Below are positions 43,440-52,074 of a DNA stretch of 64,000 bases, piece by piece. The position numbers were made by a program, and so were the translations under genes. The notes below the pieces were generated by a model. That model saw only the letters and a program-made list of their open reading frames with translations. It made no database searches and was not told the DNA's origin. The stretch spans positions 1,178,001-1,242,000 of the forward strand of contig OZ250157.1 of NCBI GenBank assembly GCA_965237765.1, given 5' to 3'. Each line of letters begins with the position of its first letter. Position 1 is the first letter of the stretch. The stretch comes from WTGJ01 sp965237765. GTDB lineage: Bacteria; Chloroflexota; Anaerolineae; Aggregatilineales; Phototrophicaceae.

Positions 43440-43564
43440 TGGCCGGGAAGAAGCGTGAAACGCCGGGCGAGCCACCCGCGCCGGATTCCTACGTCAACAC
43501 AAATGCGCCGATTATAATGATTCGCGAGTGGGCGGCCAATTTCATTAAGGAAGACGCCCGTTAG
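43440..43564 (+). pseudogene. duplication scar: GH117 5' end fused to GMC 3' end
   Basis: 43440-43482 copies the first ~13 codons of the GH117 fusion (GKKRETPGEPPAP). Then, through GCGCCGGATTCCTAC, it passes into a copy of the GMC C-terminus (NTNAPIIMIREWAANFIKED, stop at 43564). This is the junction left by a tandem duplication of the block GMC tail, small membrane protein, GH117 head. Confidence 0.75.
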
Positions 43565-43591
43565 GTCACGTGGGACGGAGGAAGTGCGGCG

Positions 43592-43810
43592 ATGCTATTG
43601 GAGACGTTGCTAAGGTTGGTAACCATAGGCCTCTGCGTGATGGTCGCGCATAATTTCGTGCGGCGGCGGGCCAAGGACGTGGCGCGGGTGGCCGCTTCCG
43701 TGAAGCTGCCGCCGCGCCTGCTGGAAATTGTCGTTACCACCCTGTTGGCGGTGCCGGCCATTTATGCGATTCTCTACCTGTTGAGCGTCGTGGGCATCAT
43801 TACGGAGTAG
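43592..43810 (+). CDS. small two-helix membrane protein, copy 2
   Basis: 72 residues, sharing the central KDVARVAASVKLPPRLLEI and the ending GIITE with copy 1, but diverged in both helices (LLRLVTIGLCVMVAHNF; VVTTLLAVPAIYAILYL). Conservation of the basic middle and of frame suggests that both copies are still selected. GGAGGAAG precedes the ATG, and the GH117 fusion starts 3 bases after its stop. Confidence 0.65.
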   Translation: MLLETLLRLVTIGLCVMVAHNFVRRRAKDVARVAASVKLPPRLLEIVVTTLLAVPAIYAILYLLSVVGIITE

Positions 43811-43813
43811 GGC

Positions 43814-46375
43814 ATGTCCTGGAAGAAGCGCGAAACGCCGGGCGAGCCGCCCGCGCCCGCGCGCGATCCGGCGCAATTGCCGCGCCTGCCCGGCGAGCCG
43901 ACGCTCGCGCCGCCGAGCGACCGGCCCCTGAGCGCCGCCACGCAACGCCTCTACGAAAAATGGGGGCGCTATGGCGACGCGCGCAACCCCTTCTACACCA
44001 CCTTTCGGTATTCCACCCTGCGCGGCCTCGGTCCCGAAGCGGGCATCACGCGGCGCGACCCGACGACCGTCCTCAAATTGGGTGATACCTATTACGTCTG
44101 GTATACGCGGCGCGCCACCGAAGCCGACCGCAACCCGCGCAACCGCCCGCCTTACCAGGAACAGAACTGGCGAGAGCCGGCCTACGATTGGGACCTGGCG
44201 GAAATCTGGCTGGCCACCTCGCGCGATGGCTTCGCCTGGCAGGAGCAGGGCCGCGCCGTCGCGCCGGGGCCGCGCGACGAATTCGACGGCCGCTCGGTCT
44301 TCACGCCGGATGTCCTGCTCTGGCGCGGCAAGTATTACCTCTATTACCAGGCGGTCGGCTATCCCTACACGAACCGCACGCGCAACGTCATCGGCATGTC
44401 CTGGGCGGAGCGGCCAGAGGGGCCCTGGCGGCGCTGCCCGCAGCCGGTGCTCGAACCCGGCGCGGCCGGTGAATGGGAAGGCGAGGGCGATTCGGATAAC
44501 GTGCGCCGCTATGGCGCCTGGGATGGCCATAAGGTGCATGATCCCTTCACGCTGGTGCGCGACGGGCGCATCTGGCTCTATTACAAGGGGCAGCCAATGG
44601 GCTGGGCGACGCGCTATAGCCCGGGCATCGGCTGGGGCGTGGCGCTGGCGGATGAGCCGGCGGGACCCTTCGAGAAATCACCGCTCAACCCGGTAACTAA
44701 CAGCGGGCACGAGACCTGCCTCTTTCCTTATGGCGAAGGGGTGGCGGCAATTTGCGGGCACGATGGCCCGGAAAAAGACAGCGTCCAATACGCTGCCGAC
44801 GGGCTGAATTTTGAGGTCATGGCCCACGTGGTCTTGCCGCCGCCAGCGGGCGGACCGTTCGCGCCGGATTCCTACGCCGATACGAGCGAAGGGCGGGGCA
44901 TCAGCTGGGGCCTTTGCCATATTGCCACTGAAGAGCAAAAACGCGGCAATTCGTATTTGCTGCGCTTCGATTGCAACTTGCAACGCGGCGCGGAACGGCC
45001 CGGCTTTCGCCGCAGCAACCTGCGCTTCCCGGAAGGCGCCTACTTCTCACCCGATATGGCCTTCACCGAAGCCAACGAGCGACCGCGCGCCTACCCACAG
45101 CCGGAGCCCGAAGAACCACCGGAGCCGCTCACGCCGCCGCATTCCGCCGCCACGAAACGCGTGAGACAGGTGTATGGCCGCTATAAAGACGCGCAGAGCC
45201 CCTTCTTCAGCGCGTTCCGCTATGGCCGCGTTACAGGCATTGGCGAAGAGGCGAGCGTAACGCGGCGCGATCCGAGCAAGGTCATCCGAATCGGCGAGGA
45301 ATATTTCGTCTGGTATACGCGGCGGCAAACGGCGGAGGAATGGCGCGGCATCGCTCAGGCGACGGCAACGCGGCCGGCCTTCGATTGGGACCTTGGCGAA
45401 ATCTGGTACGCGACTTCCACAGACGGCTGGCGTTGGCGGGAGCGGGGACGGGCGGTCGCGCGCGGCGCGGCGGGGGAATATGATGAGCGCGCCGTCTTCA
45501 CGCCCGATGTGCTCGTCTGGGGTGGGCGCTACTACCTCTACTACCAGGTGACGCAGGGCATCTGGCGCGCGCGCGGTATCCACCAGATTGGGCTGGCGGA
45601 GGCCGATTCGCCGCATGGGCCCTGGCGCAAGCTGGCGACGCCGATTCTGCGCGTCGGCACCGGCGCCGCCTGGGAGGGAGAAGCGGATGACATCCGCGCC
45701 GTCTCCCGTTTTGGCGAATGGGATAGCCAAAAGCTGCATGACCCTTATGTGCTGGTGCGCGGCGGGAAAATTTGGCTCTATTACAAGGGCGTGCCGATCG
45801 GGCGGCATTATCGCGACGATTTGGGCTGTCAGTGGGGTGTGGCGATGGCGGATGAGCCGACGGGGCCCTTCGCGAAATCGCCGCTGAACCCCGTCACGAA
45901 TAGCGGGCACGAGACCTTCCTCTATCCCTGGCGAGAAGGGGTGGCGGCCATCACCAGCCTGGAAGGGCCGGAGAAGAACACGGTGCAATACGCCGCCGAT
46001 GGGCTGAATTTTGAGGTGGTGGGGAAAGTGAGCGTGCCACCGATTGCCGCCGGACCCTACGTGGCGGACGCCTTCACAAATATGGCAGATGGCCGCGGCA
46101 TTCGCTGGGGCTTATGCCATATAGCGCACGGGCAAGAAGGGATGCGGGCGAACAGCTACATCGCACGGTTTGAATGCGAGCTGAGCGCCGACGGTGACCG
46201 TCGGGCCGATTTCTACCGCCCCTGGAATTACCGCTGGCCGCCGGAGACGTACCTGAGCCACGATTTCCGCCTCTCGCCAGCGGGGGAAGCGGCGGCGCGG
46301 GAATGGGCGCAGCGCTGGGATGAAGAGACGCGCGTGCCCACGATCCGCAGGAGCGCCTTTCGCGGCTCGGGCTAG
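43814..46375 (+). CDS. tandem GH117-GH117 fusion protein
   Basis: 853 residues containing two complete GH117 domains in one chain. Domain 1 (~25-415) has TRRDPTTVL (~79), VHDPFTLV (~241) and NSGHETCLF (~296). Domain 2 (~430-850) has TRRDPSKVI (~483), LHDPYVLV (~642) and NSGHETFLY (~696). The linker is the Pro/Glu-rich PQPEPEEPPEPLTPP. Both halves keep all three active-site segments and the IWLYYKG and GPEKDSVQYAADGLNFE / GPEKNTVQYAADGLNFE blocks. Known GH117 enzymes are single-domain dimers, so this may be a covalent dimer. No signal peptide is seen. It is last in the GMC operon. Confidence 0.85.
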   Translation: MSWKKRETPGEPPAPARDPAQLPRLPGEPTLAPPSDRPLSAATQRLYEKWGRYGDARNPFYTTFRYSTLRGLGPEAGITRRDPTTVLKLGDTYYVWYTRRATEADRNPRNRPPYQEQNWREPAYDWDLAEIWLATSRDGFAWQEQGRAVAPGPRDEFDGRSVFTPDVLLWRGKYYLYYQAVGYPYTNRTRNVIGMSWAERPEGPWRRCPQPVLEPGAAGEWEGEGDSDNVRRYGAWDGHKVHDPFTLVRDGRIWLYYKGQPMGWATRYSPGIGWGVALADEPAGPFEKSPLNPVTNSGHETCLFPYGEGVAAICGHDGPEKDSVQYAADGLNFEVMAHVVLPPPAGGPFAPDSYADTSEGRGISWGLCHIATEEQKRGNSYLLRFDCNLQRGAERPGFRRSNLRFPEGAYFSPDMAFTEANERPRAYPQPEPEEPPEPLTPPHSAATKRVRQVYGRYKDAQSPFFSAFRYGRVTGIGEEASVTRRDPSKVIRIGEEYFVWYTRRQTAEEWRGIAQATATRPAFDWDLGEIWYATSTDGWRWRERGRAVARGAAGEYDERAVFTPDVLVWGGRYYLYYQVTQGIWRARGIHQIGLAEADSPHGPWRKLATPILRVGTGAAWEGEADDIRAVSRFGEWDSQKLHDPYVLVRGGKIWLYYKGVPIGRHYRDDLGCQWGVAMADEPTGPFAKSPLNPVTNSGHETFLYPWREGVAAITSLEGPEKNTVQYAADGLNFEVVGKVSVPPIAAGPYVADAFTNMADGRGIRWGLCHIAHGQEGMRANSYIARFECELSADGDRRADFYRPWNYRWPPETYLSHDFRLSPAGEAAAREWAQRWDEETRVPTIRRSAFRGSG

Positions 46376-46405
46376 GGGTTGCAGTGTAAAGCAGCCGCGC
46401 GGGTC

Positions 46406-46435
46406 TTGTGAAATTGCGCGCGCCGAGAGTATAAT
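46406..46435 (+). promoter_or_regulatory. sigma70-type promoter for the second permease operon
   Basis: TTGTGA (46406-46411), 18-base spacer, perfect TATAAT (46430-46435), about 57 bases before the GTG start of the DppB-like gene. The ATTGTAGACAAT operator is absent, so this transporter is probably outside that regulon. Confidence 0.65.
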
Positions 46436-46491
46436 GGCCGCTCACCGAATGAACGACGCTCAAAGAGCGTATTAAGAAAGGTGAGTATGAC

Positions 46492-47439
46492 GTGACGAAA
46501 TACATCTTTCGCCGCTTGCTACTCATCATCCCGCTGGTTATCAGCATCACCACCATTCTGTTTTTCGTGCTCAAACTCATCCCGGGCGACCCACTCGCTT
46601 TCCTGGATCAGCAATCAACCTTCAGCATCACGGAGGAACAGCGCGAGCAGAAGATGGAAGCGCTCGGTTTGAATGACCCGTTGCTTGAGCAGTATCTTCG
46701 CTATATGGGCGATCTCATCCTGCGCGGGGATATGGGGCGCTCCGTGCGCACCAACAACCCGGTCCGTTACGAAATCTTGACGCGCTTGCCGGATACGCTT
46801 GTGTTGACCCTGAGCGCACTGGCTATCGTCGCCTTCCTGGCTTTGCCGTTGGGGATGATCGCGGCCCTCAAGCGCGGCCGCTGGCAAGATTCCATCGCGA
46901 TGGTACTCTCGTTGTTTTTCGTCTCGATGCCCGCGTTCTGGTTCGGGTTGATACTGTTGTTGATTTTCGGGCTGTGGCTCGATTTGTTGCCGACTGTGGG
47001 CCAGGGCCGGACGCTGCCGGAATACCTGCGCTCCTTAATCCTGCCGGCGACGGCACTTTCGCTCATCCTGATCGGCATCACGACGCGGATGGTGCGCTCG
47101 AGCATGCTGGAAGTGTTGAACCGCGATTACGTGCGGACGGCGCGGGCCAAGGGGGTGCCTCGCATGAGGGTGGTATTCGGGCACGCGCTCCCGAACGCGT
47201 TGATTCCCGTGTTGACGGTCTTCGCCGGGCAGCTGTCAGGCTTGCTGGGCGGGGCGGTGGTGATCGAGCGGATTTTCAGCTGGCCGGGGATCGGCGAAGT
47301 GCTGGTCAGCGCCGTGTTTAATCGCGATTACCTGGTGGTCACGGGCGTGACGCTGACCTTTTCGATGCTGGTGATCCTCGTCTATTTGCTGCTCGATATC
47401 GCTTACGCTTTCGTAGACCCGCGCGTGCGGCTGGAGTAA
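46492..47439 (+). CDS. ABC transporter permease, OppB/DppB type (second system)
   Basis: 315 residues: opening MTKYIFRRLLLIIPLVISIT and LKLIPGDP, six helices, and the EAA loop LNRDYVRTARAKGVPRMRVV...HALPN, with the C-terminal YAFVDPRVRLE typical of DppB. GTG start at 46492 after AAAGGTGAG. It is closer to classical DppB than the 29778 copy. No ATPase genes follow, so it may share the OppD/OppF-type pair at 2414-4646. Confidence 0.88.
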   Translation: MTKYIFRRLLLIIPLVISITTILFFVLKLIPGDPLAFLDQQSTFSITEEQREQKMEALGLNDPLLEQYLRYMGDLILRGDMGRSVRTNNPVRYEILTRLPDTLVLTLSALAIVAFLALPLGMIAALKRGRWQDSIAMVLSLFFVSMPAFWFGLILLLIFGLWLDLLPTVGQGRTLPEYLRSLILPATALSLILIGITTRMVRSSMLEVLNRDYVRTARAKGVPRMRVVFGHALPNALIPVLTVFAGQLSGLLGGAVVIERIFSWPGIGEVLVSAVFNRDYLVVTGVTLTFSMLVILVYLLLDIAYAFVDPRVRLE

Positions 47440-47445
47440 GGGCTG

Positions 47446-48342
47446 ATGACCGAAACCGTGTACCGTTTGGAAGGGGAAGAGACACCGGAGGTACTGCCTT
47501 CGCAATCCTTCTGGCGGATGGGCCTGCGGCGCATGGCGAAGAATCCGCTGGCCATCATCGGCACCACCATCCTCATACTCGAGATCCTAGTGGCACTCTT
47601 CGCATCCCAGCTGGCACCCTATGACCCCTACAAGCCGGATTATGCCAACAACAAGGCGCAACCGAGCGCGGAGCATATCTTCGGCACAGACCACCTGGGG
47701 CGCGATGTCTTCAGCCGCGTGATTCAGGGGACCCGTATTTCGCTGCCGATCGGGCTGTTTGTGGTGACGATAGCGGTGGTGATTGGCGTACCGTGGGGGG
47801 CGGCCGTGGGTTATTTTGGCGGGAAGCTGGATATGCTCAGCATGCGCCTGGTGGATATCTTCCAAGCCTTCCCGCTGCTCGTACTGGCGATCGTGGTGAT
47901 CACCATTTGGGGCAAAGAGATGTCTAAGCTGGTGATCGTGCTGGGGCTGGTCTTCTCGATTCAATACACGCGCCTGGTGCGCGGGGTGGTGCTTTCCTTG
48001 CGGGAGGAGGAGTTCATCCTAGCGGCGCGGGCGACGGGCGCCTCTCACGTTCGGATCGTATTCCAGCATTTGATCCCGAACCTGCTGAATGTAGTGGTGG
48101 TGCTGGCCACCTTCCACATCCCGGAGGTGATCCTGCTGGTAGCGGGGCTGAGCTACCTGGGCCTGGGGGCGCAGCCGCCCTCGGCGGAATGGGGGGCGAT
48201 GTTGAACGGCGCGAAGAACCTGATGCGCTTCGTGCCCATGGTTTCCATCGCCCCGGGAATTGCCATCATGCTCACCCTGCTGGCCGTCAATTTCATCGGC
48301 GACGCATTGCGCGACGCGCTGGACCCGACACTGCGGCAATAA
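47446..48342 (+). CDS. ABC transporter permease, OppC/DppC type (second system)
   Basis: 298 residues. N-terminal cytoplasmic tail, first helix IIGTTILILEILVALFASQL, APYDPYKPDY, FGTDHLGRDVFSRVIQGTRIS (the DppC hallmark), the EAA loop REEEFILAARATGASHVRIVFQHLIPN, and the ending NFIGDALRDALDP. It lies 6 bases after the DppB-like gene. A/T-rich sequence (AATAAAAAAACGCGCG) follows the stop. Confidence 0.9.
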   Translation: MTETVYRLEGEETPEVLPSQSFWRMGLRRMAKNPLAIIGTTILILEILVALFASQLAPYDPYKPDYANNKAQPSAEHIFGTDHLGRDVFSRVIQGTRISLPIGLFVVTIAVVIGVPWGAAVGYFGGKLDMLSMRLVDIFQAFPLLVLAIVVITIWGKEMSKLVIVLGLVFSIQYTRLVRGVVLSLREEEFILAARATGASHVRIVFQHLIPNLLNVVVVLATFHIPEVILLVAGLSYLGLGAQPPSAEWGAMLNGAKNLMRFVPMVSIAPGIAIMLTLLAVNFIGDALRDALDPTLRQ

Positions 48343-48437
48343 AAAAACGCGCGTTGTCCAATTTCAACAGCGTAATTTGTGAGGGAAGTACGGATGCGGT
48401 ATTGTTGACGGGGTGATGGCAGCAAAGGGGGTGGGAC

Positions 48438-49631
48438 GTGCGGTTCCTGAAACAACTATCCTGGTGTACTTTGCTTCTTGTTGCCTTGTTGCTCGTCGCC
48501 TGTGGGGAGAAAAAGGCGGAAGAACAAGAAGCCCAGGCGGATGCGCGCGTCGCCTTCGTCTACGCCGAAGACCCGGCCGAATACAATTGGTCGCATATCC
48601 ACGAGGTGGGGCGGCAGGAACTGATCACCGCTTTCACGCCTTCCGAAGAGAACAAGCCTGACCACACGCTGGAGACCACGGTCGTAGATGGCGTAACGCC
48701 CGGCGCGGCCGAAGCGGCCATCCGTGACCTAGCAGAATCTGGCTACCAGCTAATTTTCATAACGGCCGCCGAATTCGAGGATGCGGCGCACGCCGTCGCC
48801 GCGGATTTCCCGGAGACCTATTTCGAGGTCAACCAGGGCAGCCGCACGGCCGCCAACGTCTCGACTTACGATGGCAAGATGTATCAGGCTTTCTACCTGG
48901 CCGGCGGCTTTGTGGGGGAAATGGCGGTCGGCGGGGTGATCGGTTTCATCGCGCCGGAGCCGACGACCGAGGTGATCCGCCACATCAACGCGCTGACGCA
49001 CGCCAGCCTGATCACCGAACGCTGCGAAGGGAATTCCGTGCACGTGCGCTGGACGGGTTGGAATGACCCCGAAGCGGACCGCGCCGCCGCCGAGGAGCTG
49101 ATCGAGCTGGGGGCGGATGTCATCGTCCAGAATACTTACTCACCGGAAGCGCAGAAGGTGGCCGAGGAAGCCGGTATTCGCTCGTTTGGTTATGGCTTCG
49201 ACATGCGCGAATTCGCGCCGACCGCCAACGCGACGAGCATCATCTGGCAATGGGGCTGGTATTACGAGCGGCGCGTGAACGATTTGCTCGAGGAGGAATA
49301 CGAAGCGCAGGCGTATTTGGGCGAGGTGTCGACGCGCCGCTTCGGGCGGGGCATCGTCGATTTCGCGCCTTACGATTACGATCATATCCCGCATATCCAC
49401 GAGGCGGCGGTGATGCGCTGGCGTTCTAACTTCGCGGAATCCAACCGAGATGCCCTCGATGGTCAGGTCTACGCGCAAAATGGCGATCTGGTGCTGGCGC
49501 GCGGCGATCAATTCGGCACGGAGTATCTGTACAACGAGATGGATTGGTTCGTGTTTGGTGTCATTGGCGAAGCTCCGGGCACATCACCACCGATGGTGGA
49601 AGGGGCAGATGCGAGCGGCTCCTGTAATTGA
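48438..49631 (+). CDS. BMP/PnrA-type substrate-binding lipoprotein
   Basis: 397 residues with a lipoprotein signal peptide and lipobox (LLVALLLVACGE, lipidated Cys22). The mature part has the BMP-family layout (VAFVYAEDPAEYNWSHIHEV, FEVNQGSRTAANVSTYDGKMYQAFYLAG, VIVQNTYSPEAQKVAEEAG). The family usually binds nucleosides or purines. No BMP-type ATPase or permease is in the window. It sits between a DppBC pair and its family-5 binding protein, which suggests insertion into an existing operon. The GTG start follows GTGGGAC. Confidence 0.82.
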   Translation: MRFLKQLSWCTLLLVALLLVACGEKKAEEQEAQADARVAFVYAEDPAEYNWSHIHEVGRQELITAFTPSEENKPDHTLETTVVDGVTPGAAEAAIRDLAESGYQLIFITAAEFEDAAHAVAADFPETYFEVNQGSRTAANVSTYDGKMYQAFYLAGGFVGEMAVGGVIGFIAPEPTTEVIRHINALTHASLITERCEGNSVHVRWTGWNDPEADRAAAEELIELGADVIVQNTYSPEAQKVAEEAGIRSFGYGFDMREFAPTANATSIIWQWGWYYERRVNDLLEEEYEAQAYLGEVSTRRFGRGIVDFAPYDYDHIPHIHEAAVMRWRSNFAESNRDALDGQVYAQNGDLVLARGDQFGTEYLYNEMDWFVFGVIGEAPGTSPPMVEGADASGSCN

Positions 49632-49689
49632 CATTCCCTCATTCAAAAATAAGAACCGTACTGGTTGAGGTTATCCGTTGGAAGAGATG

Positions 49690-50108
49690 TGGTCGATGTG
49701 GGTGAGCTCCTCGGCATCCAGGTCGAGGTGGTCCAGGCAGATAATGCCACCATCATGGCTTACACGCGCGACGGCAAATGGGGTATGTACATCAACAACG
49801 GCTGGTGCAGCGATGGCGGCACCAACGGCCTCTGGGGTCGCCGCGGCTGGGCGGATCCGCTCGGCTATGGCGACGAGATGCTCTATGACCTGCTCGACCA
49901 GGCCGCGGTAGAAATCGACCGCGCCCATCGCGAGGAGCTGCTCCAGGCCGCCACGCGGCGCACGGCCGAACTGTACTACGGCAATTCCTGGGGCTTCTTC
50001 AACATCTACACCGCCAAACGCAGCACGGTGAAGAACTTCAACGGCGGCTGGTGGACGGTTGACCTAGCCACGCCGGATAACCTGGTCTGGCTTGACGAGG
50101 GTGAATAA
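49690..50108 (+). pseudogene. C-terminal fragment of a family-5 solute-binding protein
   Basis: About 135 residues (GIQVEVVQADNATIMAYTRD through KNFNGGWWTVDLATPDNLVW) nearly identical to the last part of the intact protein at 50331-51992. There is no signal peptide or N-terminal domain and no convincing start. The similarity continues into the downstream terminator, so the copy arose by DNA duplication and subsequent truncation. Confidence 0.8.
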
Positions 50109-50155
50109 CCCTGGGATTTGTAATCCTATGTCGTGATCTCCAGATCACAGACAGA

Positions 50156-50193
50156 AACCGCCCGGGCTGCCATGGCTCGGGCGGTTGTTTTGT
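50156..50193 (+). terminator. rho-independent terminator, copy 1
   Basis: 12-bp stem AACCGCCCGGGC / GCTCGGGCGGTT (one G-U pair) with loop TGCCATG and a GTTTTGT tail. A second hairpin, GTGATCT-CC-AGATCAC (50133-50148), precedes it. Both recur after 51992. Confidence 0.85.
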
Positions 50194-50330
50194 CTATGGT
50201 TATGGGGGAGATGGGTAGCCGATAAGCCTGGTTTGGCAATCTGCTCTTTTTGCGGTACGCTCCTGATTATGGCAACTATGGCCAGCGGCACTTACAAATC
50301 TGTCCGAGGAAAGAAGATGGGAGTTAGAAT

Positions 50331-51992
50331 ATGACAATTCGTAAATTGTGGTTGCTGGGCATCGCGTTATTGGTGCTCAGCGTGAGCGTGGTCCCGGTGG
50401 CCGCGCAGGAGAACCCGGATTGTCCGCAATCGGGCGGTACTTTTGTCCTGGGTGTGGATACCTACCTGGGTAATATCGATCCGCCCAAGGCTCCACATGA
50501 TTGGGTCTTTTACGGGCTGTCGAATCTATACAGCATGATGTTCCGCCTGAATTTTGGTGACCCGACGGGCGACATCGTGGAAACCTGGGAACTCAGTGAA
50601 GACGGTGCGGTTTATACCTTCCACCTGCGCGACAACATCTATTGGCATGACGGCAACGAGATCTTCGCTGAGGGCGAAGCGCGCCGTGTCGATGCCCATG
50701 ATGTTGTTTATACCTTCGAGCGCCAGATGGCCTTAACGGAAGAAGGTTTCAACTGGCCGCCGGACTTGCTGCAGGGCATCGATTCGGTGGTAGCGCTGGA
50801 TGATGACACCGTCGTCCTGACGCTTACGGGGCCGAACCCGGTAATGTTCAACCGCGGGCGCGGCTGGTCGGCGACGGCCATCGTGGCGCGCGAAGCGGTC
50901 GAATACTGGGGCGAAGACTACGGCCTGACCGGCATGCTCGGCTCCGGCCCCTTCGAGTTCGTCTCTTACGTCTCGGAAGAGGAGCTGGTGCTGCGCCGCA
51001 ATGAGGACTACTACATCCAACCCTGCTTCGATGAGTTCATCACGCGCGTCATCAAAGATACGGACGCCGGCATGATCGCCCTCGAAGCGGGCGATGTGGA
51101 TTGGTGGGGGGCGGTAGTGCCCGGCGATTATGTCGCGCGCTTCCAAGAAATCGATGAAATCACCCTCATCAACTTCGGCTGCCCCGTCGAGACGCGGATG
51201 ATGATGACGGTGGGCACGCCACCGTTTGATGACATCCGCTTCCGTGAGGCGCTGGTGCGCGCGCGCGATGGCGAAGCCGTCAACGCCGCCCTACGGGGCG
51301 TGACTCACGTCAAGGGCGCGGGCACGGCCGGACCGGGCGTACCGGGCTACGTAGAAGGTCTTTATGACGAATTCTACACCCATGATTTGGACCGCGCGGT
51401 CGCCTTGCTGGACGAGATCGGCATCGTCGATAGCGACGATGATGGTTGGCGCGAGTGGAACGGTGAGGACGTCACTGACGCCAGCGGCAACGTCATCCAG
51501 GCCAGCGGCGCGAACCTGGTGATCCCGGTTCACCACATCGCCGGTTATCCCTTCCCCGAATACGCTGCCGCGATGAACGATTTCGGTAGCAATATCGGCA
51601 TTCAGATCGAGTCGGTTCAAGCGGATGGCGCCACCATCACGCAATACACGCGTGACGGCAAATGGGGCATGTACCTGAATGGCGGCTGGTGCAGCGATGG
51701 CGGCACCAACGGCCTCTGGGGTCGCGACGGCTGGGCGGATCCGCTCGGCTATGGCGACGAGATGCTCTATGACCTGCTCGACCAGGCCGCGGTAGAAATC
51801 GACCGCGCCCATCGCGAGGATCTGCTCCAGGCCGCCACGCGCCGCACCGCCGAGCTCTACTACGGCAATTCCTGGGGCTACTTCAACATCTATACCGCCA
51901 AACGCAGCACGGTGAAGAACTTCACCGGCGGCTGGTGGACGGTTGACCTGGCCACGCCGGATAACCTGGTCTGGCTCGATGAAGGAGGGTAA
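50331..51992 (+). CDS. extracellular solute-binding protein, family 5 (second transporter)
   Basis: 553 residues with a signal peptide (KLWLLGIALLVLSVSVVPVAAQ). Family-5 features are GGTFVLGVDTYLGNIDPPKA, AVYTFHLRDNIYWHDGNEI and an aromatic-rich C-terminus (NSWGYFNIYTAKRSTVKNF). It is the probable binding partner of the DppB/DppC pair at 46492-48342. Its sequence is not close to the two binding proteins of the GH117 regulon, so the cargo probably differs. A truncated copy precedes it and a terminator follows. Confidence 0.88.
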   Translation: MTIRKLWLLGIALLVLSVSVVPVAAQENPDCPQSGGTFVLGVDTYLGNIDPPKAPHDWVFYGLSNLYSMMFRLNFGDPTGDIVETWELSEDGAVYTFHLRDNIYWHDGNEIFAEGEARRVDAHDVVYTFERQMALTEEGFNWPPDLLQGIDSVVALDDDTVVLTLTGPNPVMFNRGRGWSATAIVAREAVEYWGEDYGLTGMLGSGPFEFVSYVSEEELVLRRNEDYYIQPCFDEFITRVIKDTDAGMIALEAGDVDWWGAVVPGDYVARFQEIDEITLINFGCPVETRMMMTVGTPPFDDIRFREALVRARDGEAVNAALRGVTHVKGAGTAGPGVPGYVEGLYDEFYTHDLDRAVALLDEIGIVDSDDDGWREWNGEDVTDASGNVIQASGANLVIPVHHIAGYPFPEYAAAMNDFGSNIGIQIESVQADGATITQYTRDGKWGMYLNGGWCSDGGTNGLWGRDGWADPLGYGDEMLYDLLDQAAVEIDRAHREDLLQAATRRTAELYYGNSWGYFNIYTAKRSTVKNFTGGWWTVDLATPDNLVWLDEGG

Positions 51993-52040
51993 TCCTGAGG
52001 ATTAGTAATCCTGCGACGTGATCTCCAGATCACAGACAAA

Positions 52041-52074
52041 ACCGCCCGGGCTGCCATGGCTCGGGCGGGCTTTT
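52041..52074 (+). terminator. rho-independent terminator, copy 2
   Basis: ACCGCCCGGGC / GCTCGGGCGGG with loop TGCCATG and tail CTTTTC, duplicated from the hairpin at 50156. It also lies at the end of the convergent sulfatase gene and may serve both directions. Confidence 0.8.

Noticed and set aside
48438..49631. BMP-type binding protein as a purine importer linked to xpt-guaA
   Set aside because: No BMP-type ATPase or permeases are present and the salvage operon is 4.5 kb away in a separate unit; the link would be speculation.
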